Origin: Leptospira dzoumogneensis | GTDB taxonomy: Bacteria; Spirochaetota; Leptospiria; Leptospirales; Leptospiraceae | DNA length: 64,000 nt | NCBI RefSeq assembly: GCF_004770895.1 | Contig: NZ_RQHS01000005.1 | Coordinates: 248,001-312,000 of the forward strand | Reading direction: 5' to 3' | Part shown: piece after piece, positions 36,937-46,407 of the stretch | How the letters are laid out: the number at the start of each line of letters is the position of its first letter | How positions within the stretch are numbered: the stretch's first letter is position 1 | The notes under the pieces: generated by a model | Databases searched by the model: none | Told to the model about the DNA's origin: nothing | What the model saw: the letters and a program-made list of their open reading frames with translations, nothing else | Position numbers and translations under genes: made by a program

Positions 36937-37288
36937 TCAGCTCGTTTGAAACTTGGATAGGACGTTTTCTGTAGCTCTTCTTATATTCTTTTTTATATTC
37001 TTTATGACAGTTTTTGCAGGATGATTCCAGATCTCCGGAAGCAAGAGCGGTGTCAGTGATCTCTTTCCATTTTGCTTTTTGTTCGTCCAAGGCCCAGTTC
37101 GGAACTTCTTTTAAGATCCTTTCGAGAGCCGCCTTATCACCTTTTTTAGCTTTTTTGGAAGCAGGTTTGGTATAATCTTCCATGAAATCGTGTAACGTGG
37201 TTTCTGTTGTCCCGGATTGTGCGTAGGAAGTAGAAACGCCTAGTAAGAATAATAAAACGATGCAGATACTTTTAAGTTTACGGTTCAT
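36911..37288 (-). CDS. Exported c-type cytochrome-like protein
   Basis: 125 residues: signal peptide (to about residue 23, SYAQ) and a helical mature protein with one CKNCH heme-binding motif near the C-terminus (about residue 92), an arrangement as in cytochrome c-prime-like four-helix proteins. A distal Met or His ligand cannot be picked with confidence. Many Lys follow the motif. It is convergent with the SpoIIE-type phosphatase gene, overlapping by 26 bases. Partner oxidoreductase unknown. Confidence 0.7.
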   Translation of the reverse strand: MNRKLKSICIVLLFLLGVSTSYAQSGTTETTLHDFMEDYTKPASKKAKKGDKAALERILKEVPNWALDEQKAKWKEITDTALASGDLESSCKNCHKEYKKEYKKSYRKRPIQVSNELISFLKSSK

Positions 37289-37437
37289 CTAAGAAAGTCC
37301 TCTTTTTCCTCTATTTTTAAGTCTTAATAAGTTTAGGGAAGTTCTTTCCGTTTTTTTAGAAAAGAATCCTAGTTTAGAAAAATCAATACACCTTTGAAAT
37401 TTTGGGAACCTATGAAAAGGTAGAAGTTCGGGATCTT

Positions 37438-38937
37438 TTAATCTAAGATACGATTCCACTCTTGGTCGTAATAACGTACAAGGCTTTGGTTATCCAATCG
37501 ATTCGGTTCCGTAGGTACCTTGGACATATCTTGTGGAAATTCCGAAATAGATCTGAGTTCCGTTTCATTCAGGAATTTTAATCCTGCAGGAAGATCTTTT
37601 CTGTATCCTCTTAAGTTTCCAACACTTCCTAAAATAAATCCCCATTCTCCGAAAGAAGGAACATATACATGCAATGCCCTGGTATTAAATCCGGATTCCT
37701 TGAGAGTGGCTTCTACACACCAAAAGGACATTCTGGCGAATAGAGGAGAAGTGGATTGTATCTCTACGATAGAAAATTCGTTTAGCCTTCTTCTTAAACT
37801 TCTGTAAAATGCGGTGCTGTATAATTTCCCGATGGAGAAGTTACTTGGATCCGGAAAATCTATCAGTACCACATCGAATACGGAACTTGATTCTTCTAAC
37901 CATAAAAATGCGTCCGCGTTCTGTACTTTTACTTTAGGATTTTTTAAACTAGATCCGTTGATCTCCGTCAGGATGGGTTGTTCCGAGAAGATGCGTGTCA
38001 TCTCAGGATCAAGATCCACCAAAGTGATGGATTCCACACTTGGATGTTTTAAGATCTCTCTAACTGCTAGACCGTCTCCTCCTCCTAAAACCAATACTCT
38101 TTTCGGATTCGGATGGGAGAGAAGTGCCGGATGTGCCAATGTTTCGTGGTATCTATACTCGTCTCTGGAACTGAATTGTAAATGTCCGTTCAAAAAAAGT
38201 CTGAGTTCACTTTTATATCTGGTGACAATGATCTTTTGGAAATTGGTTTGTTTGGAATATATGATCTCGTCTGAAAATAGATTTTCTTCACTATAATAAG
38301 TGATCATCTCCGAAAATGCAAAGCCGAGACCTAATAGAGTCAGTACTAAAGCGGATTTTGCTCTCAATAGGTTTTTGTGTTTTTCGGATAATGGAAGAAC
38401 GAATGTGCCCCATAAAGCAGTTCCAGCATTCAATAGTCCGAAAAAGAAAGATGTTCTCACCATTCCCAATTTAGGAGCGAAAAAGATCGGAAATGCCAAG
38501 GAGGCCAAAAGTGCACCTGCGTAATCCAAGCTGAGCACCTTGGAAACCATATCACGAAATCCTAATTTATTTTTTAGGATCCGGAGAAGTAGCGGTATCT
38601 CCATTCCTACAAGGGTCCCGACGGCTACTACGATACTGAATAGCGGGATTTGGAAAATTCTAGTTTGTCCAAAACTTAAGAACAGGATTGCTGCACTGAA
38701 TCCGCCTAATAATCCTAATGCGAGTTCCACATCCAAAAATTTAGGGATTAGATCTTCTATTAGGTATCTGGAAAGCCAGCTTCCGATCCCCATGGAGAAT
38801 AAATAAACTCCGATGACTAATGAAAATTGGGTAACTGTTTCTCCAAGCAAGTAGCTTGCTACGGTGCCTGCTAGTAGTTCATATACTAGACCGCAGGAAG
38901 AAAGGATTAAGACGGAGATTAATAAGGCTCTCTGCAG
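37438..38937 (-). CDS. Membrane spermidine synthase-like protein, inferred CTG start
   Basis: About 499 residues. Six to seven N-terminal membrane helices (to about residue 215) precede a polyamine aminopropyltransferase-like domain: [18 protein letters not shown] (SAM-type motif), [22 protein letters not shown] and [11 protein letters not shown]. The conserved N-terminal helix [25 protein letters not shown] extends past the first ATG/TTG-like start at 38850, and the frame is open to a CTG at 38935-38937. That CTG lies one base after the stop of the upstream small gene and eight bases after GGGGGG, so coupled CTG initiation is the best reading. It is the third gene after the DUF4178-type and small-protein genes. 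The true acceptor or product is unknown; polytopic members of this family are poorly characterised. Confidence 0.75.
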   Translation of the reverse strand: MQRALLISVLILSSCGLVYELLAGTVASYLLGETVTQFSLVIGVYLFSMGIGSWLSRYLIEDLIPKFLDVELALGLLGGFSAAILFLSFGQTRIFQIPLFSIVVAVGTLVGMEIPLLLRILKNKLGFRDMVSKVLSLDYAGALLASLAFPIFFAPKLGMVRTSFFFGLLNAGTALWGTFVLPLSEKHKNLLRAKSALVLTLLGLGFAFSEMITYYSEENLFSDEIIYSKQTNFQKIIVTRYKSELRLFLNGHLQFSSRDEYRYHETLAHPALLSHPNPKRVLVLGGGDGLAVREILKHPSVESITLVDLDPEMTRIFSEQPILTEINGSSLKNPKVKVQNADAFLWLEESSSVFDVVLIDFPDPSNFSIGKLYSTAFYRSLRRRLNEFSIVEIQSTSPLFARMSFWCVEATLKESGFNTRALHVYVPSFGEWGFILGSVGNLRGYRKDLPAGLKFLNETELRSISEFPQDMSKVPTEPNRLDNQSLVRYYDQEWNRILD

Positions 38938-38938
38938 T

Positions 38939-39139
38939 TTATTTTCCCCCCGGGAAATTTCTGGTGAACCATGCGTAATGAGAGCGATAGATCCCAGGAT
39001 TCTGTCTGACGGTTTTAGGGACCTGATTTACTTCTTCGAAATCAGTGGTGGCTCCGCCTTTTGTGTATTCCGAAAAAAAACCAAGTCCTAAAGACGCTGC
39101 GAAGAATGGATAAACAAGACCTTTTAAAAAATTCCACAT
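38939..39139 (-). CDS. Small conserved-looking protein of the spermidine synthase-like operon
   Basis: 66 residues with an N-terminal hydrophobic segment ([19 protein letters not shown]) and a polar remainder with [19 protein letters not shown]. It lies 9 bases after the DUF4178-type gene and 1 base before the putative CTG of the spermidine synthase-like gene, so it is embedded in the operon and probably real despite its size. The PxTVRxNPGxYRSHY stretch resembles short proteins seen beside such synthase genes elsewhere (recollection). Role unknown. Confidence 0.65.
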   Translation of the reverse strand: MWNFLKGLVYPFFAASLGLGFFSEYTKGGATTDFEEVNQVPKTVRQNPGIYRSHYAWFTRNFPGGK

Positions 39140-39148
39140 AATAGATCC

Positions 39149-41110
39149 TTAAACTCTTTTGGATTCGAATGAATAACTTCTAAAAAAAGTATAGATCAAA
39201 GGGAGCCATAAGAAGATAGAAAATAAGAAGAATGGAGCGGGACTCATCACATCTCTTACTATTTTCACGCTGTATTCGGAGCCCCAGCCCACAGGAAAGT
39301 CGGATTGGCTTTCTAATCTAAGATAATATCTTCCTGGAGGGATCTCCGCTAAAGATTTAGAATCGGATTTGGATCCTTCCGACCAAGATTCTCCATCGTC
39401 TACTCCATGATAATAACTGGTCTCTATGGAAGTATCGTAAGCGGTATCCGTATCTTCATTGATCAGCGCAGCGGAGAAGTATAGATACTTATTGTCCAGG
39501 TTAGGAGCTTCGATCTGGATCTCCACATTCTCGTTTGCAGAACCTTTTAGTTCGAATACATCCGTTACGAAAGAATTATCTCTAAAATTAGTACTGCCGA
39601 TATCCGTATTCGGCACGGAAGTTTGGACGTATCTGAATTTTCCTTGGTATACTACTTGGTTTTTAGCCTTGATACATCCGTAAACTTGGAACACGAAAAA
39701 TACGGCGGTGAGTGCCGCGGCCACCCATAGATTTCGTTTTAATCTGCTCTTGAACGGATTCGGTTCGCATACTCCGACTATTTCAGGTTTTCTTAATTTA
39801 GAAGCGGTGTCCAATGGAACGGAAGACTTCATCGTATCGAAAGGGATAAATACTCCCTTGGACCAGAAAATTTCCTTATCCGTTCTTTCGGAAGAGATCA
39901 TATAAGGAGGAGAAATAAAATCCTCCATGTAAGCCTTCTCCCCGGCCGAAACTTTCCAATAGAATTCGCCCAATGCGAAATCCGTTTGTGCATCAGTGTT
40001 CGCGAACCACTTATAGGATCTTTTCTGGAAGATACGTTTTAGTCCGGGAGCCCATTTAGGAACTCCTTGCAAAGGTTCGAAATAGGTCCAATTGTCCCCA
40101 TTTTCATTCAACCAAGCGTATCCTCCTCTGTATCTGAGAAGATAATCCGTCCAAGTATAAGTCTCATCATCCACTTCAGTGGATTTTCGTAATACTCCGA
40201 TTACCTTGGATTCAGGAAGATCCGGCAGCTTGATAGGAGTTCCCAAAGGAAGAAGAACATTATCTCTGGAAACCTGATCGAATTTAGCGATGATCTTTAA
40301 GTCCGGGCTTTCAGTATCCATTACGGATCCGCAATATTCGCAAGCCAAGGATTTGGAAAAATCAGGACTGAATTGATTGAGAGAAGCCCCACAACCTTTG
40401 CATTCGATCGATTTCGCAGGGATTTGTGCTTGGTTGTATGCTACTTCTTCTTGTCTGAGTCCGGTTAAATTCAATTCTTCTAATGTAGAAAAATTTCCGG
40501 AGAATAATAATGCGGGAGATTCGGAATAGTCCAAGGTTCCGAACAATCCGTCTTCACTTGCAAGATCCAATAAGACTGCTTCGTATCCTGTTTGGAATCC
40601 GATGGGGAGTTCACCTTCTCCACCTATGCAGGTAGCTTTCATGATCTCTTTTAGGGTCCAGTTTTCTCCTAAGTAAAAACTGTCTCCCGGAGTGATCTTT
40701 TCTCTTCTGCCGGATGCGATTACGATCGGATCTTCGTCTCCTTCTAAGCTCGGGATCTTGTCTGTTGGAATTCCGACATTTAGTTTTGTATAATAATAAG
40801 AACCTTGTGCTTCTCCCAACCAGGCGGAACTTCCGTCTCCTTCCATGAGATGCCATTCGTTCCAGAAGCCTAATTCGAATTTAAGTTGGATCCTTCCTAT
40901 GACTCTGAAAGGAATACCTTTGTAATTACCCTGGGTCCCGAGTTGTATGATGGAATGGTCGTCAGAGAGTTCTCCCGCTGTGCCTATCTTTTCCAGATTC
41001 ACGTCTTTTTTAAGGGAGAGAGTTTTGCAGCTGGAGCAAACCGCATAAACGGAAGCCTTATTGATGATGGGGACTGGGGCTCCGCAATTAGGACAACTTA
41101 GTTCGGACAC
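39149..41110 (-). CDS. DUF4178-type zinc-ribbon membrane protein
   Basis: 653 residues. The N-terminus has a zinc ribbon (CPNCGAP ... CSSCKTL). It is followed by DUF4178-type repeats (GNYKGIPFRVIGRIQLKFE ... WNEWHLMEGDGSSAWLGEAQG), then a second zinc ribbon (CKGCGAS ... CEYCGSV), a second DUF4178-like unit (VIGVLRKSTEVDDETYTWTDYLLRYRGGYAWLNEN), and two C-terminal membrane helices flanking an extracytoplasmic beta domain. The duplicated ribbon plus DUF4178 build is clear. This family is repeatedly found with spermidine synthase-like genes; its biochemical role is unknown. The operon with the downstream genes (9- and 1-base gaps) supports joint action in a polyamine-related envelope process, which is inference. 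Confidence 0.75.
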   Translation of the reverse strand: MSELSCPNCGAPVPIINKASVYAVCSSCKTLSLKKDVNLEKIGTAGELSDDHSIIQLGTQGNYKGIPFRVIGRIQLKFELGFWNEWHLMEGDGSSAWLGEAQGSYYYTKLNVGIPTDKIPSLEGDEDPIVIASGRREKITPGDSFYLGENWTLKEIMKATCIGGEGELPIGFQTGYEAVLLDLASEDGLFGTLDYSESPALLFSGNFSTLEELNLTGLRQEEVAYNQAQIPAKSIECKGCGASLNQFSPDFSKSLACEYCGSVMDTESPDLKIIAKFDQVSRDNVLLPLGTPIKLPDLPESKVIGVLRKSTEVDDETYTWTDYLLRYRGGYAWLNENGDNWTYFEPLQGVPKWAPGLKRIFQKRSYKWFANTDAQTDFALGEFYWKVSAGEKAYMEDFISPPYMISSERTDKEIFWSKGVFIPFDTMKSSVPLDTASKLRKPEIVGVCEPNPFKSRLKRNLWVAAALTAVFFVFQVYGCIKAKNQVVYQGKFRYVQTSVPNTDIGSTNFRDNSFVTDVFELKGSANENVEIQIEAPNLDNKYLYFSAALINEDTDTAYDTSIETSYYHGVDDGESWSEGSKSDSKSLAEIPPGRYYLRLESQSDFPVGWGSEYSVKIVRDVMSPAPFFLFSIFLWLPLIYTFFRSYSFESKRV

Positions 41111-41185
41111 AAAGAAAGGTGATAACTTCGGGAGGATACTCTGTCAATCCTGGTTTTAAGGGGCCGAAAGAAATTTCCTGAATTT

Positions 41186-42022
41186 TTAAGGGATGACGGA
41201 GCGTTTCGCCATTCTTCTTGCCCGATCGCTGGCGGGGTCTATATCTCCCAAAGCTTTTTCCAATTCCTGCAGGCCTGGATTTTCCCAAGTAGCTTCGTAT
41301 AGATTCGGGGAATTGAAAATATGAAAATGGTTATCGAAATGGATCCGATTATAATAGTCCGCCTTGCTGAACATTGCGCGGTTGATCTCATTATAAATTT
41401 CCTCGAATTCCGTGGTTTGGAGATCCGGTTCGAAGTCGGAAAGAAATTTTAGGGAAAGAAGAATGACGTATTCCCTGGATTGTTTTAATAATTTCAGAGC
41501 CTCATACAGGTATTGGGTCTTGATCCCGGGTAAATAAGGTCTTGTATTGTCTGCGATCGTTTTCTTTTGGTTGGAGGCTCCGTATTCTCTATAGCCCATT
41601 TCCAAATGATGTCTTGCTTCCGCGTCTTTTGTTCTGAGTGCATATTTGGATAAAAAATCCAATTCTCTTCTCACACTTGCGGCGGATGCTTCTACAACCT
41701 TCGCATATAATATCACTAATAATCTTTGGGTTTGGCGCATTTCATCGTAAGAATGTGCAAGGTCGAATTGTAAATACAAAGTGAATGTTTCTATATGATG
41801 CTGCAAACATCTGCGGAATAATGCCTTATCTTCTTCCGTTCCATAATTGGAGATCGTACTATTGATAGCTTTTAAATGAAATTCGTTTTGTTTTAATCCT
41901 CTTTCTACTCGGACTAAAGCTGTCGCTCTGTTACTGTCCAAGTCCGCTTTTGTCTGCTCGAAAGGAAGAACTAAAAATGCGAAAAGAAGACTGATATATA
42001 TAAAATTTCTTTTCGATCCCAT
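41186..42022 (-). CDS. Exported helical hypothetical protein
   Basis: 278 residues: signal peptide (MGSKRNFIYISLLFAFLVLPFEQTKA) and a strongly helical mature chain with TPR-like spacing (YLYEALKLLKQSREYVILLSLKFLSDF). There are His-rich spots (RRCLQHHIETF, HFDNHFHIF). It precedes the DUF4178-type gene by 75 bases on the same strand and could belong to the same transcript. It ends with ARRMAKRSVIP. No family recognised. Confidence 0.65.
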   Translation of the reverse strand: MGSKRNFIYISLLFAFLVLPFEQTKADLDSNRATALVRVERGLKQNEFHLKAINSTISNYGTEEDKALFRRCLQHHIETFTLYLQFDLAHSYDEMRQTQRLLVILYAKVVEASAASVRRELDFLSKYALRTKDAEARHHLEMGYREYGASNQKKTIADNTRPYLPGIKTQYLYEALKLLKQSREYVILLSLKFLSDFEPDLQTTEFEEIYNEINRAMFSKADYYNRIHFDNHFHIFNSPNLYEATWENPGLQELEKALGDIDPASDRARRMAKRSVIP

Positions 42023-42098
42023 ATTAGGATTTTCGGAAATAAGAGGGGTCCAAATTGAACCCCGTTATAGGATAAATTTTACTGAACGATTTTTTGTT

Positions 42099-44486
42099 TT
42101 ATGTCCTTTTCCTAAGTCGGAGTGCATTTAGGACCACGGAAACGGAACTAAATGCCATCATAGCGCCTGCAATCCAAGGAGCTAATAGTCCTGCCGCTGC
42201 GATCGGGATCCCAAGAGTGTTATAGGCTAATGCCCAGAAAAAATTTTGTCTGATATTTCTGGTCGTTGCCTTTGCGATTAGGATCGCTTCCGCAATTTTT
42301 TCCAGATCTCCTTTTACCAAAACCACTCCTGCGGTTTCGATTGCGACTCCTGTTCCCGTACCCATTGCAAATCCTACATCCGCCTTTGCCAATGCAGGTG
42401 AGTCGTTGATCCCGTCTCCTGTCATTCCCACCGTTTTCCCCTTGGATTGTAGGTCGGAAAGTATCTCAGCTTTGTCTTTGGGAAGAAGAGACGCATGCAC
42501 ATTTTTGATCCCGACTTTAGAGGAAATATTTTCCGCTACGGACAAATGGTCTCCGGTTAAGAGTAAGGTTTCGATCCCTAGAGAATCTAATTTTTCTAAT
42601 GCGGATTTTGCATTTTGTCGGATCGTATCTTCAATTGCGAAAATGATCCATGTTGGAGTTCCAACATCGGTGCCAACAGTAAGATCCGCGGTGGAGCTAA
42701 CGGTTACTGTATTACTGTCGACTGCTATGCCTCTATTAGAGTTGGCATTTTTCTCATTCTCCGATCTTGCCCAAACTACAGTTTTGCCTGCCTTCTCCCA
42801 AGAATTAGAGATTTCTAATAGATCTTTAGGTAAACTTTCTTTCTCTTCGAAAAATTCCAACTTTCCTATCTTGATCTCGTTTTGGTTTACTTTAGCAGTG
42901 ATCCCAAGTCCGGGAACAGTCTGTAAATTTTCAGGAGAAAGTATAGAATGGCCTTTTGATCTTACAAAAGAAACGATCGCTTTTCCTAATGGGTGAGAAG
43001 ACGCGGATTCTGCGGACGCGGAAGAAGAAAGTAGATCCGATTCTTTCCCTACGAATTTATATTCTGTTACGGAAGGATTTCCTTGGGTAATGGTTCCGGT
43101 TTTATCGAATGCGATCAGATTGAGAGAAGCGGTGGTTTCTAAAACTTCCGAATTTCTGAATAAGATCCCTTGGCTTGCCGCTTTTCCTGTTCCTACTAAA
43201 ATTGAGATAGGAGTGGCAAGACCTAAGGCACAAGGACATGCGATCACTAAGATAGCGATCGATTTTTCCAAAGCGGAACCTAATTCTCCTGCTTCTAAAA
43301 AGAAGAACCATAATAAAAAGTTAAATAAAGAGATCAGGATCACAGCAGGAACGAATACTGCGGAAATTTTATCCGCGATCTTTTGGATGGGAGCCTTAGA
43401 ACTTTGGGCTTCTTCCACTGTTTTGATGATGGATGCGAGTACCGTTTCGGAACCGACAGAGGTTGCTTGTACGATTAGGTTTCCGTTTCCGTTGACTGTT
43501 CCTCCGAATACCTGGCTGTCTTTCTTTTTGTCTAGAGGAAGACTTTCTCCTGTTAACATGGATTCGTCTACCGAGCTGAAACCTTCCGTCACGATCCCAT
43601 CTACCGGAAATTTTTCTCCCGGTCTGACTTGCAGGATATCCCCTTTTTTTACGTACTCAGTCGGGATCTCGGACCAAACTTCTTCTTTTTTGATACGGGC
43701 CGTTTCCGGTTTTAATTCCAGTAGGGTTTGGATTGCGGAAGAACTTTTTCCTTTCGCTTCCGCTTCCATCCATTTTCCTGCGAGTATAAAAGAAAGTAAT
43801 ACTGCGGATGTTTCGTAGTATAAAGGCGGAAGTGAATGTATATGCGCGCCTTCTGCCCAGAAAGAGGAGAAGAATAGATCTCCTTGTTGGAGCCCTTGTA
43901 ATAGGGAAAGTATAAAGCTGTATCCGAATGCTGCAGTGGTCCCTAAGGCAACCAATACATCCATGTTTGCACTTCCGTTCTTGATGGCCCTAAATGCACT
44001 TTTATAAAATGGAAATCCGATCCAGAATTGTACTGGGAATGCTAATACAAATTGTACCCAAGGATGCATGAGAGCTTTCGGATTCGGCAGGAACCCCAAA
44101 AATGAAAAATGGGAAACCATCGAATAGAATAAAGGAGCCGCAAATACGAGAGAGATCAGAAATCTAGATCTTAATTTGGATCTTTCTTTTCTATGCAGCT
44201 CTTCCGTTTCTTTATAATTATTTTCTGAATGCTCTTTTGCGGAATAACCTAATGATTCTACTTTAGAAAATAGTTCCGAAGAATTTACGGACTCATTGAA
44301 TCTTACGAATGCGGTCTCTCTTCCGAAATTGACCCGAGCCTCTTCTACACCTGGGACTTTGTTTAAGCCTGTTTCTATTCTTCTTGCACAGTTAGCACAG
44401 GTCATTCCGAAAAGATCCAAAGTGATCTCTGATGTTTTATCGTCGGTGGAGAAGGTTTTGACTTCTTCTCTAATTTCTGTGTTCAT
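42099..44486 (-). CDS. copA: Copper-translocating P1B-type ATPase
   Basis: 795 residues from the ATG at 44486, seven bases after AGGAG. One N-terminal HMA domain with GMTCANC; eight membrane helices; the actuator motif TGES; the CPC transport site [14 protein letters not shown]; the phosphorylation Asp in [16 protein letters not shown] in the nucleotide domain; and the hinge [24 protein letters not shown]. It exports Cu(I) from the cytosol. The nucleotide-binding domain carries an unusual Asn/Thr/Val-rich insertion of about 30 residues ([16 protein letters not shown] onward, 42650-42756). It is co-transcribed after copZ from a CueR-type promoter. Confidence 0.95.
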   Translation of the reverse strand: MNTEIREEVKTFSTDDKTSEITLDLFGMTCANCARRIETGLNKVPGVEEARVNFGRETAFVRFNESVNSSELFSKVESLGYSAKEHSENNYKETEELHRKERSKLRSRFLISLVFAAPLFYSMVSHFSFLGFLPNPKALMHPWVQFVLAFPVQFWIGFPFYKSAFRAIKNGSANMDVLVALGTTAAFGYSFILSLLQGLQQGDLFFSSFWAEGAHIHSLPPLYYETSAVLLSFILAGKWMEAEAKGKSSSAIQTLLELKPETARIKKEEVWSEIPTEYVKKGDILQVRPGEKFPVDGIVTEGFSSVDESMLTGESLPLDKKKDSQVFGGTVNGNGNLIVQATSVGSETVLASIIKTVEEAQSSKAPIQKIADKISAVFVPAVILISLFNFLLWFFFLEAGELGSALEKSIAILVIACPCALGLATPISILVGTGKAASQGILFRNSEVLETTASLNLIAFDKTGTITQGNPSVTEYKFVGKESDLLSSSASAESASSHPLGKAIVSFVRSKGHSILSPENLQTVPGLGITAKVNQNEIKIGKLEFFEEKESLPKDLLEISNSWEKAGKTVVWARSENEKNANSNRGIAVDSNTVTVSSTADLTVGTDVGTPTWIIFAIEDTIRQNAKSALEKLDSLGIETLLLTGDHLSVAENISSKVGIKNVHASLLPKDKAEILSDLQSKGKTVGMTGDGINDSPALAKADVGFAMGTGTGVAIETAGVVLVKGDLEKIAEAILIAKATTRNIRQNFFWALAYNTLGIPIAAAGLLAPWIAGAMMAFSSVSVVLNALRLRKRT

Positions 44487-44490
44487 CACT

Positions 44491-44697
44491 TTACTCCTGG
44501 TTGATGGAAACCACAGGATAACCTTCTTCTTCTAATATTTTAGGAAGAGAGGAAATATCCTTTTTGGTCTCGAAACGTGCGGTCTGGGAGTTTAGGTCTA
44601 CTACAGGTTTAGACTCCGGATCGAAAGATTGGATTGTTTTAGATACTGTCCTTACGCAATGATCGCAGGTCATTCCTGATAATTTGATCTCGTACAT
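44491..44697 (-). CDS. copZ: Copper chaperone, HMA domain
   Basis: A 68-residue ferredoxin-like HMA domain with metal site GMTCDHC. It passes Cu(I) to CopA or to CueR. It is the first gene after the CueR-type promoter at 44724-44754 and is followed by copA within four bases. The length matches CopZ. The sequence lacks other Cys or His residues beyond the site. Confidence 0.9.
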   Translation of the reverse strand: MYEIKLSGMTCDHCVRTVSKTIQSFDPESKPVVDLNSQTARFETKKDISSLPKILEEEGYPVVSINQE

Positions 44698-44723
44698 TTT
44701 AATTCTCCTTGGTCTATAATCCT

Positions 44724-44754
44724 ATTGTCAACCTTCCAATAGTGGGAAGGTCAA
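44724..44754 (-). promoter_or_regulatory. CueR-type promoter/operator of copZ-copA
   Basis: On the minus strand: -35 TTGACC (44749-44754), a 19-base spacer holding the dyad ACCTTCC-7-GGAAGGT (44731-44751), and a -10 GACAAT (44724-44729). A 19-base spacer with a centred dyad is the hallmark of MerR-family activation, and the half-sites match those known for CueR targets. The dyad and spacing are seen; copper induction is inferred. Confidence 0.8.
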
Positions 44755-44803
44755 GGCCCAAATTCGAAAAAAATCCGGTTTTTCAGAAAAAATGGTCTTT
44801 TCT

Positions 44804-44826
44804 AACCTTCTAATCATTGGAAGGTT
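44804..44826. promoter_or_regulatory. Second CueR-type dyad, overlapping the cueR start region
   Basis: ACCTTCT-AATCATT-GGAAGGT (44805-44825) has the same geometry as the copZ dyad, with one half-site mismatch. It ends nine bases before the cueR ATG (44835). TATGAT at 44826-44831 could be a -10, in which case the transcript would start at or after the ATG (leaderless), or binding here represses cueR. See findings. Confidence 0.7.
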
Positions 44827-44834
44827 ATGATTTT

Positions 44835-45224
44835 ATGAATATCGGAGAAGTCGCCAAATTGTCCGGGGTAAACCCGAAATTAGTCCGACATTATGAATCT
44901 ATCGGATTAGTGTCCAAGCCCATTCGCGCAGATTCAGGATATAGACTGTATTCGGAAAAAGACATACATACATTGAGATTTATCAAAAGAGCAAGAGGTC
45001 TAGGATTTTCTTTGCCTGAGATCAAACAACTATTGGGGCTTTGGAAGAATAAATCCAGGGCAAGTGCTCAGGTGAAATCCCTGGCCTTATCACATGTAAA
45101 AGAAATGCAGGCCAAAATTTTGGAATTACAATCTATGTGCGATACTCTCAGTCATTTGGCAAAACATTGCCATGGAGATCATAGACCGGACTGTCCTATC
45201 TTAGAAGAGTTAGAAGGAGAATAA
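44835..45224 (+). CDS. cueR: MerR-family copper-responsive regulator
   Basis: 129 residues from the ATG at 44835; a TTG six codons earlier lies inside the operator dyad. The N-terminal winged helix reads MNIGEVAKLSGVNPKLVRHYESIGLV, followed by a dimerisation helix and the C-terminal metal loop CHGDHRPDCPIL, with the two Cys eight apart as in Cu(I)-binding CueR. It activates copZ-copA by untwisting the 19-base-spaced promoter. It is divergent from copZ, with two operators between them. Confidence 0.92.
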   Translation: MNIGEVAKLSGVNPKLVRHYESIGLVSKPIRADSGYRLYSEKDIHTLRFIKRARGLGFSLPEIKQLLGLWKNKSRASAQVKSLALSHVKEMQAKILELQSMCDTLSHLAKHCHGDHRPDCPILEELEGE

Positions 45225-45231
45225 GCTGTTT

Positions 45232-46407
45232 TTACGCTTCTAACTTGTTTAAGGAAAGTCGGATAAAATAGAATGATACAAATATAGAGACCAGAGCCGA
45301 GATAAGGAACATACTTTTAGGTCCTGAATAAAACCAGATCAATCCGCCAAGATTACTTGCGATCAAAGCGGCAATACTATTCAAACCAGCAAATGTCCCG
45401 ATGGCGGAAGCGGAATCCGTTTTAGGAATAATATTCGTGATCAACGCCTTGGAAATACCTTCCGTGCTGGCAGCATAGATCCCGTATATGAAAAATAAGG
45501 AATAGAAATGGATCGTATTTTCTGCAAATGCCATTCCTCCGTATACGGAAGCAAATGCAAATAACCCGAAGACCAATGTGGGTTTGAGCCCTATTTTGTC
45601 CGCTAAGATCCCTGCAGGAAGAGAAAATAAGGCATACACTAAATTATAAAATATGTATATTCCAATCACCTGGGAATCTTCTAAACCTTTCGCTTTTACC
45701 ATTAAAAGAAGAAAAAGATCCGAACTATTGATCAGCCCAAAAGCCAAAAGGCCGATCACTAGTTTTTTATAAGAGATCGGTGCATTCTTCCAATAGATAA
45801 AATGAGATAGAAAGTTCGATCTTTCTTGTATTATAAGTTTTTCTTTCTTATTTTCTTTTAGAAGACCCGAGATCAGAAATGCGGAAAGTCCCGGGATCGC
45901 AGCGATAAAAAATAGAATGGAATAATTCTCCGGATAAAAATGCAAAAATACTAATGCGAATGTCGGGCCGAGCACCGCACCTAAAGTATCCATGGAACGA
46001 TGGAATCCGAAAACAGTACCTTTGGTTTCAGGTGTTGCTTCGTCGGAAAGTAATGCGTCTCTTGCACCTGTTCTGATCCCTTTTCCCAATCGATCCATTG
46101 TCCTGGATAAGAAGATCCAAAGTGGGAATGTGAAAAATCCCATGATCGGTTTAGAAACTGCACTTAATAAATATCCGAACTGAACGAATGGAACTCTCTT
46201 GCCGTTTTGGTCTGAAAGTTTTCCGAAATAACCTTTGCTAAGTCCTGCGATCGCTTCCGCAAATCCTTCTAAGACTCCGATAAGGACCACGGAGAATCCT
46301 ATACTCTTTAAATAAAGAGGCATGATAGGATATAACATCTCGCTGGAGACATCAGTGAAAAGACTGATGAAAGAAAGGATCCAGACTGCTTTGGTGATTT
46401 TTTTCAG
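45232..46407 (-). CDS. MFS transporter, inferred CTG start
   Basis: 391 residues if started at CTG 46405-46407. The first ATG (46338) would remove TM1; the upstream frame reads LKKITKAVWILSFISLFTDVSSEMLYPIMPLYL, the standard N-terminus of this major-facilitator subfamily, and is open back to a CTG that overlaps the PilZ stop as CTGA. About twelve membrane helices and the MFS loop motifs (GYFGKLSDQNGKRV, DRLGKGIRTGARDALL) are present. These are typical of sugar/multidrug-type exporters with a wide range. Substrate not predictable. It is the last gene of the OmpA-like/NRDE/PilZ operon. Confidence 0.8.
   Translation of the reverse strand: MKKITKAVWILSFISLFTDVSSEMLYPIMPLYLKSIGFSVVLIGVLEGFAEAIAGLSKGYFGKLSDQNGKRVPFVQFGYLLSAVSKPIMGFFTFPLWIFLSRTMDRLGKGIRTGARDALLSDEATPETKGTVFGFHRSMDTLGAVLGPTFALVFLHFYPENYSILFFIAAIPGLSAFLISGLLKENKKEKLIIQERSNFLSHFIYWKNAPISYKKLVIGLLAFGLINSSDLFLLLMVKAKGLEDSQVIGIYIFYNLVYALFSLPAGILADKIGLKPTLVFGLFAFASVYGGMAFAENTIHFYSLFFIYGIYAASTEGISKALITNIIPKTDSASAIGTFAGLNSIAALIASNLGGLIWFYSGPKSMFLISALVSIFVSFYFIRLSLNKLEA

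Noticed and set aside
43090..43818. Long open frame antisense to copA (242 codons)
   Set aside because: Shadow of copA codons in another frame; low-complexity Ser/Ile/Pro translation and no ribosome-binding site.
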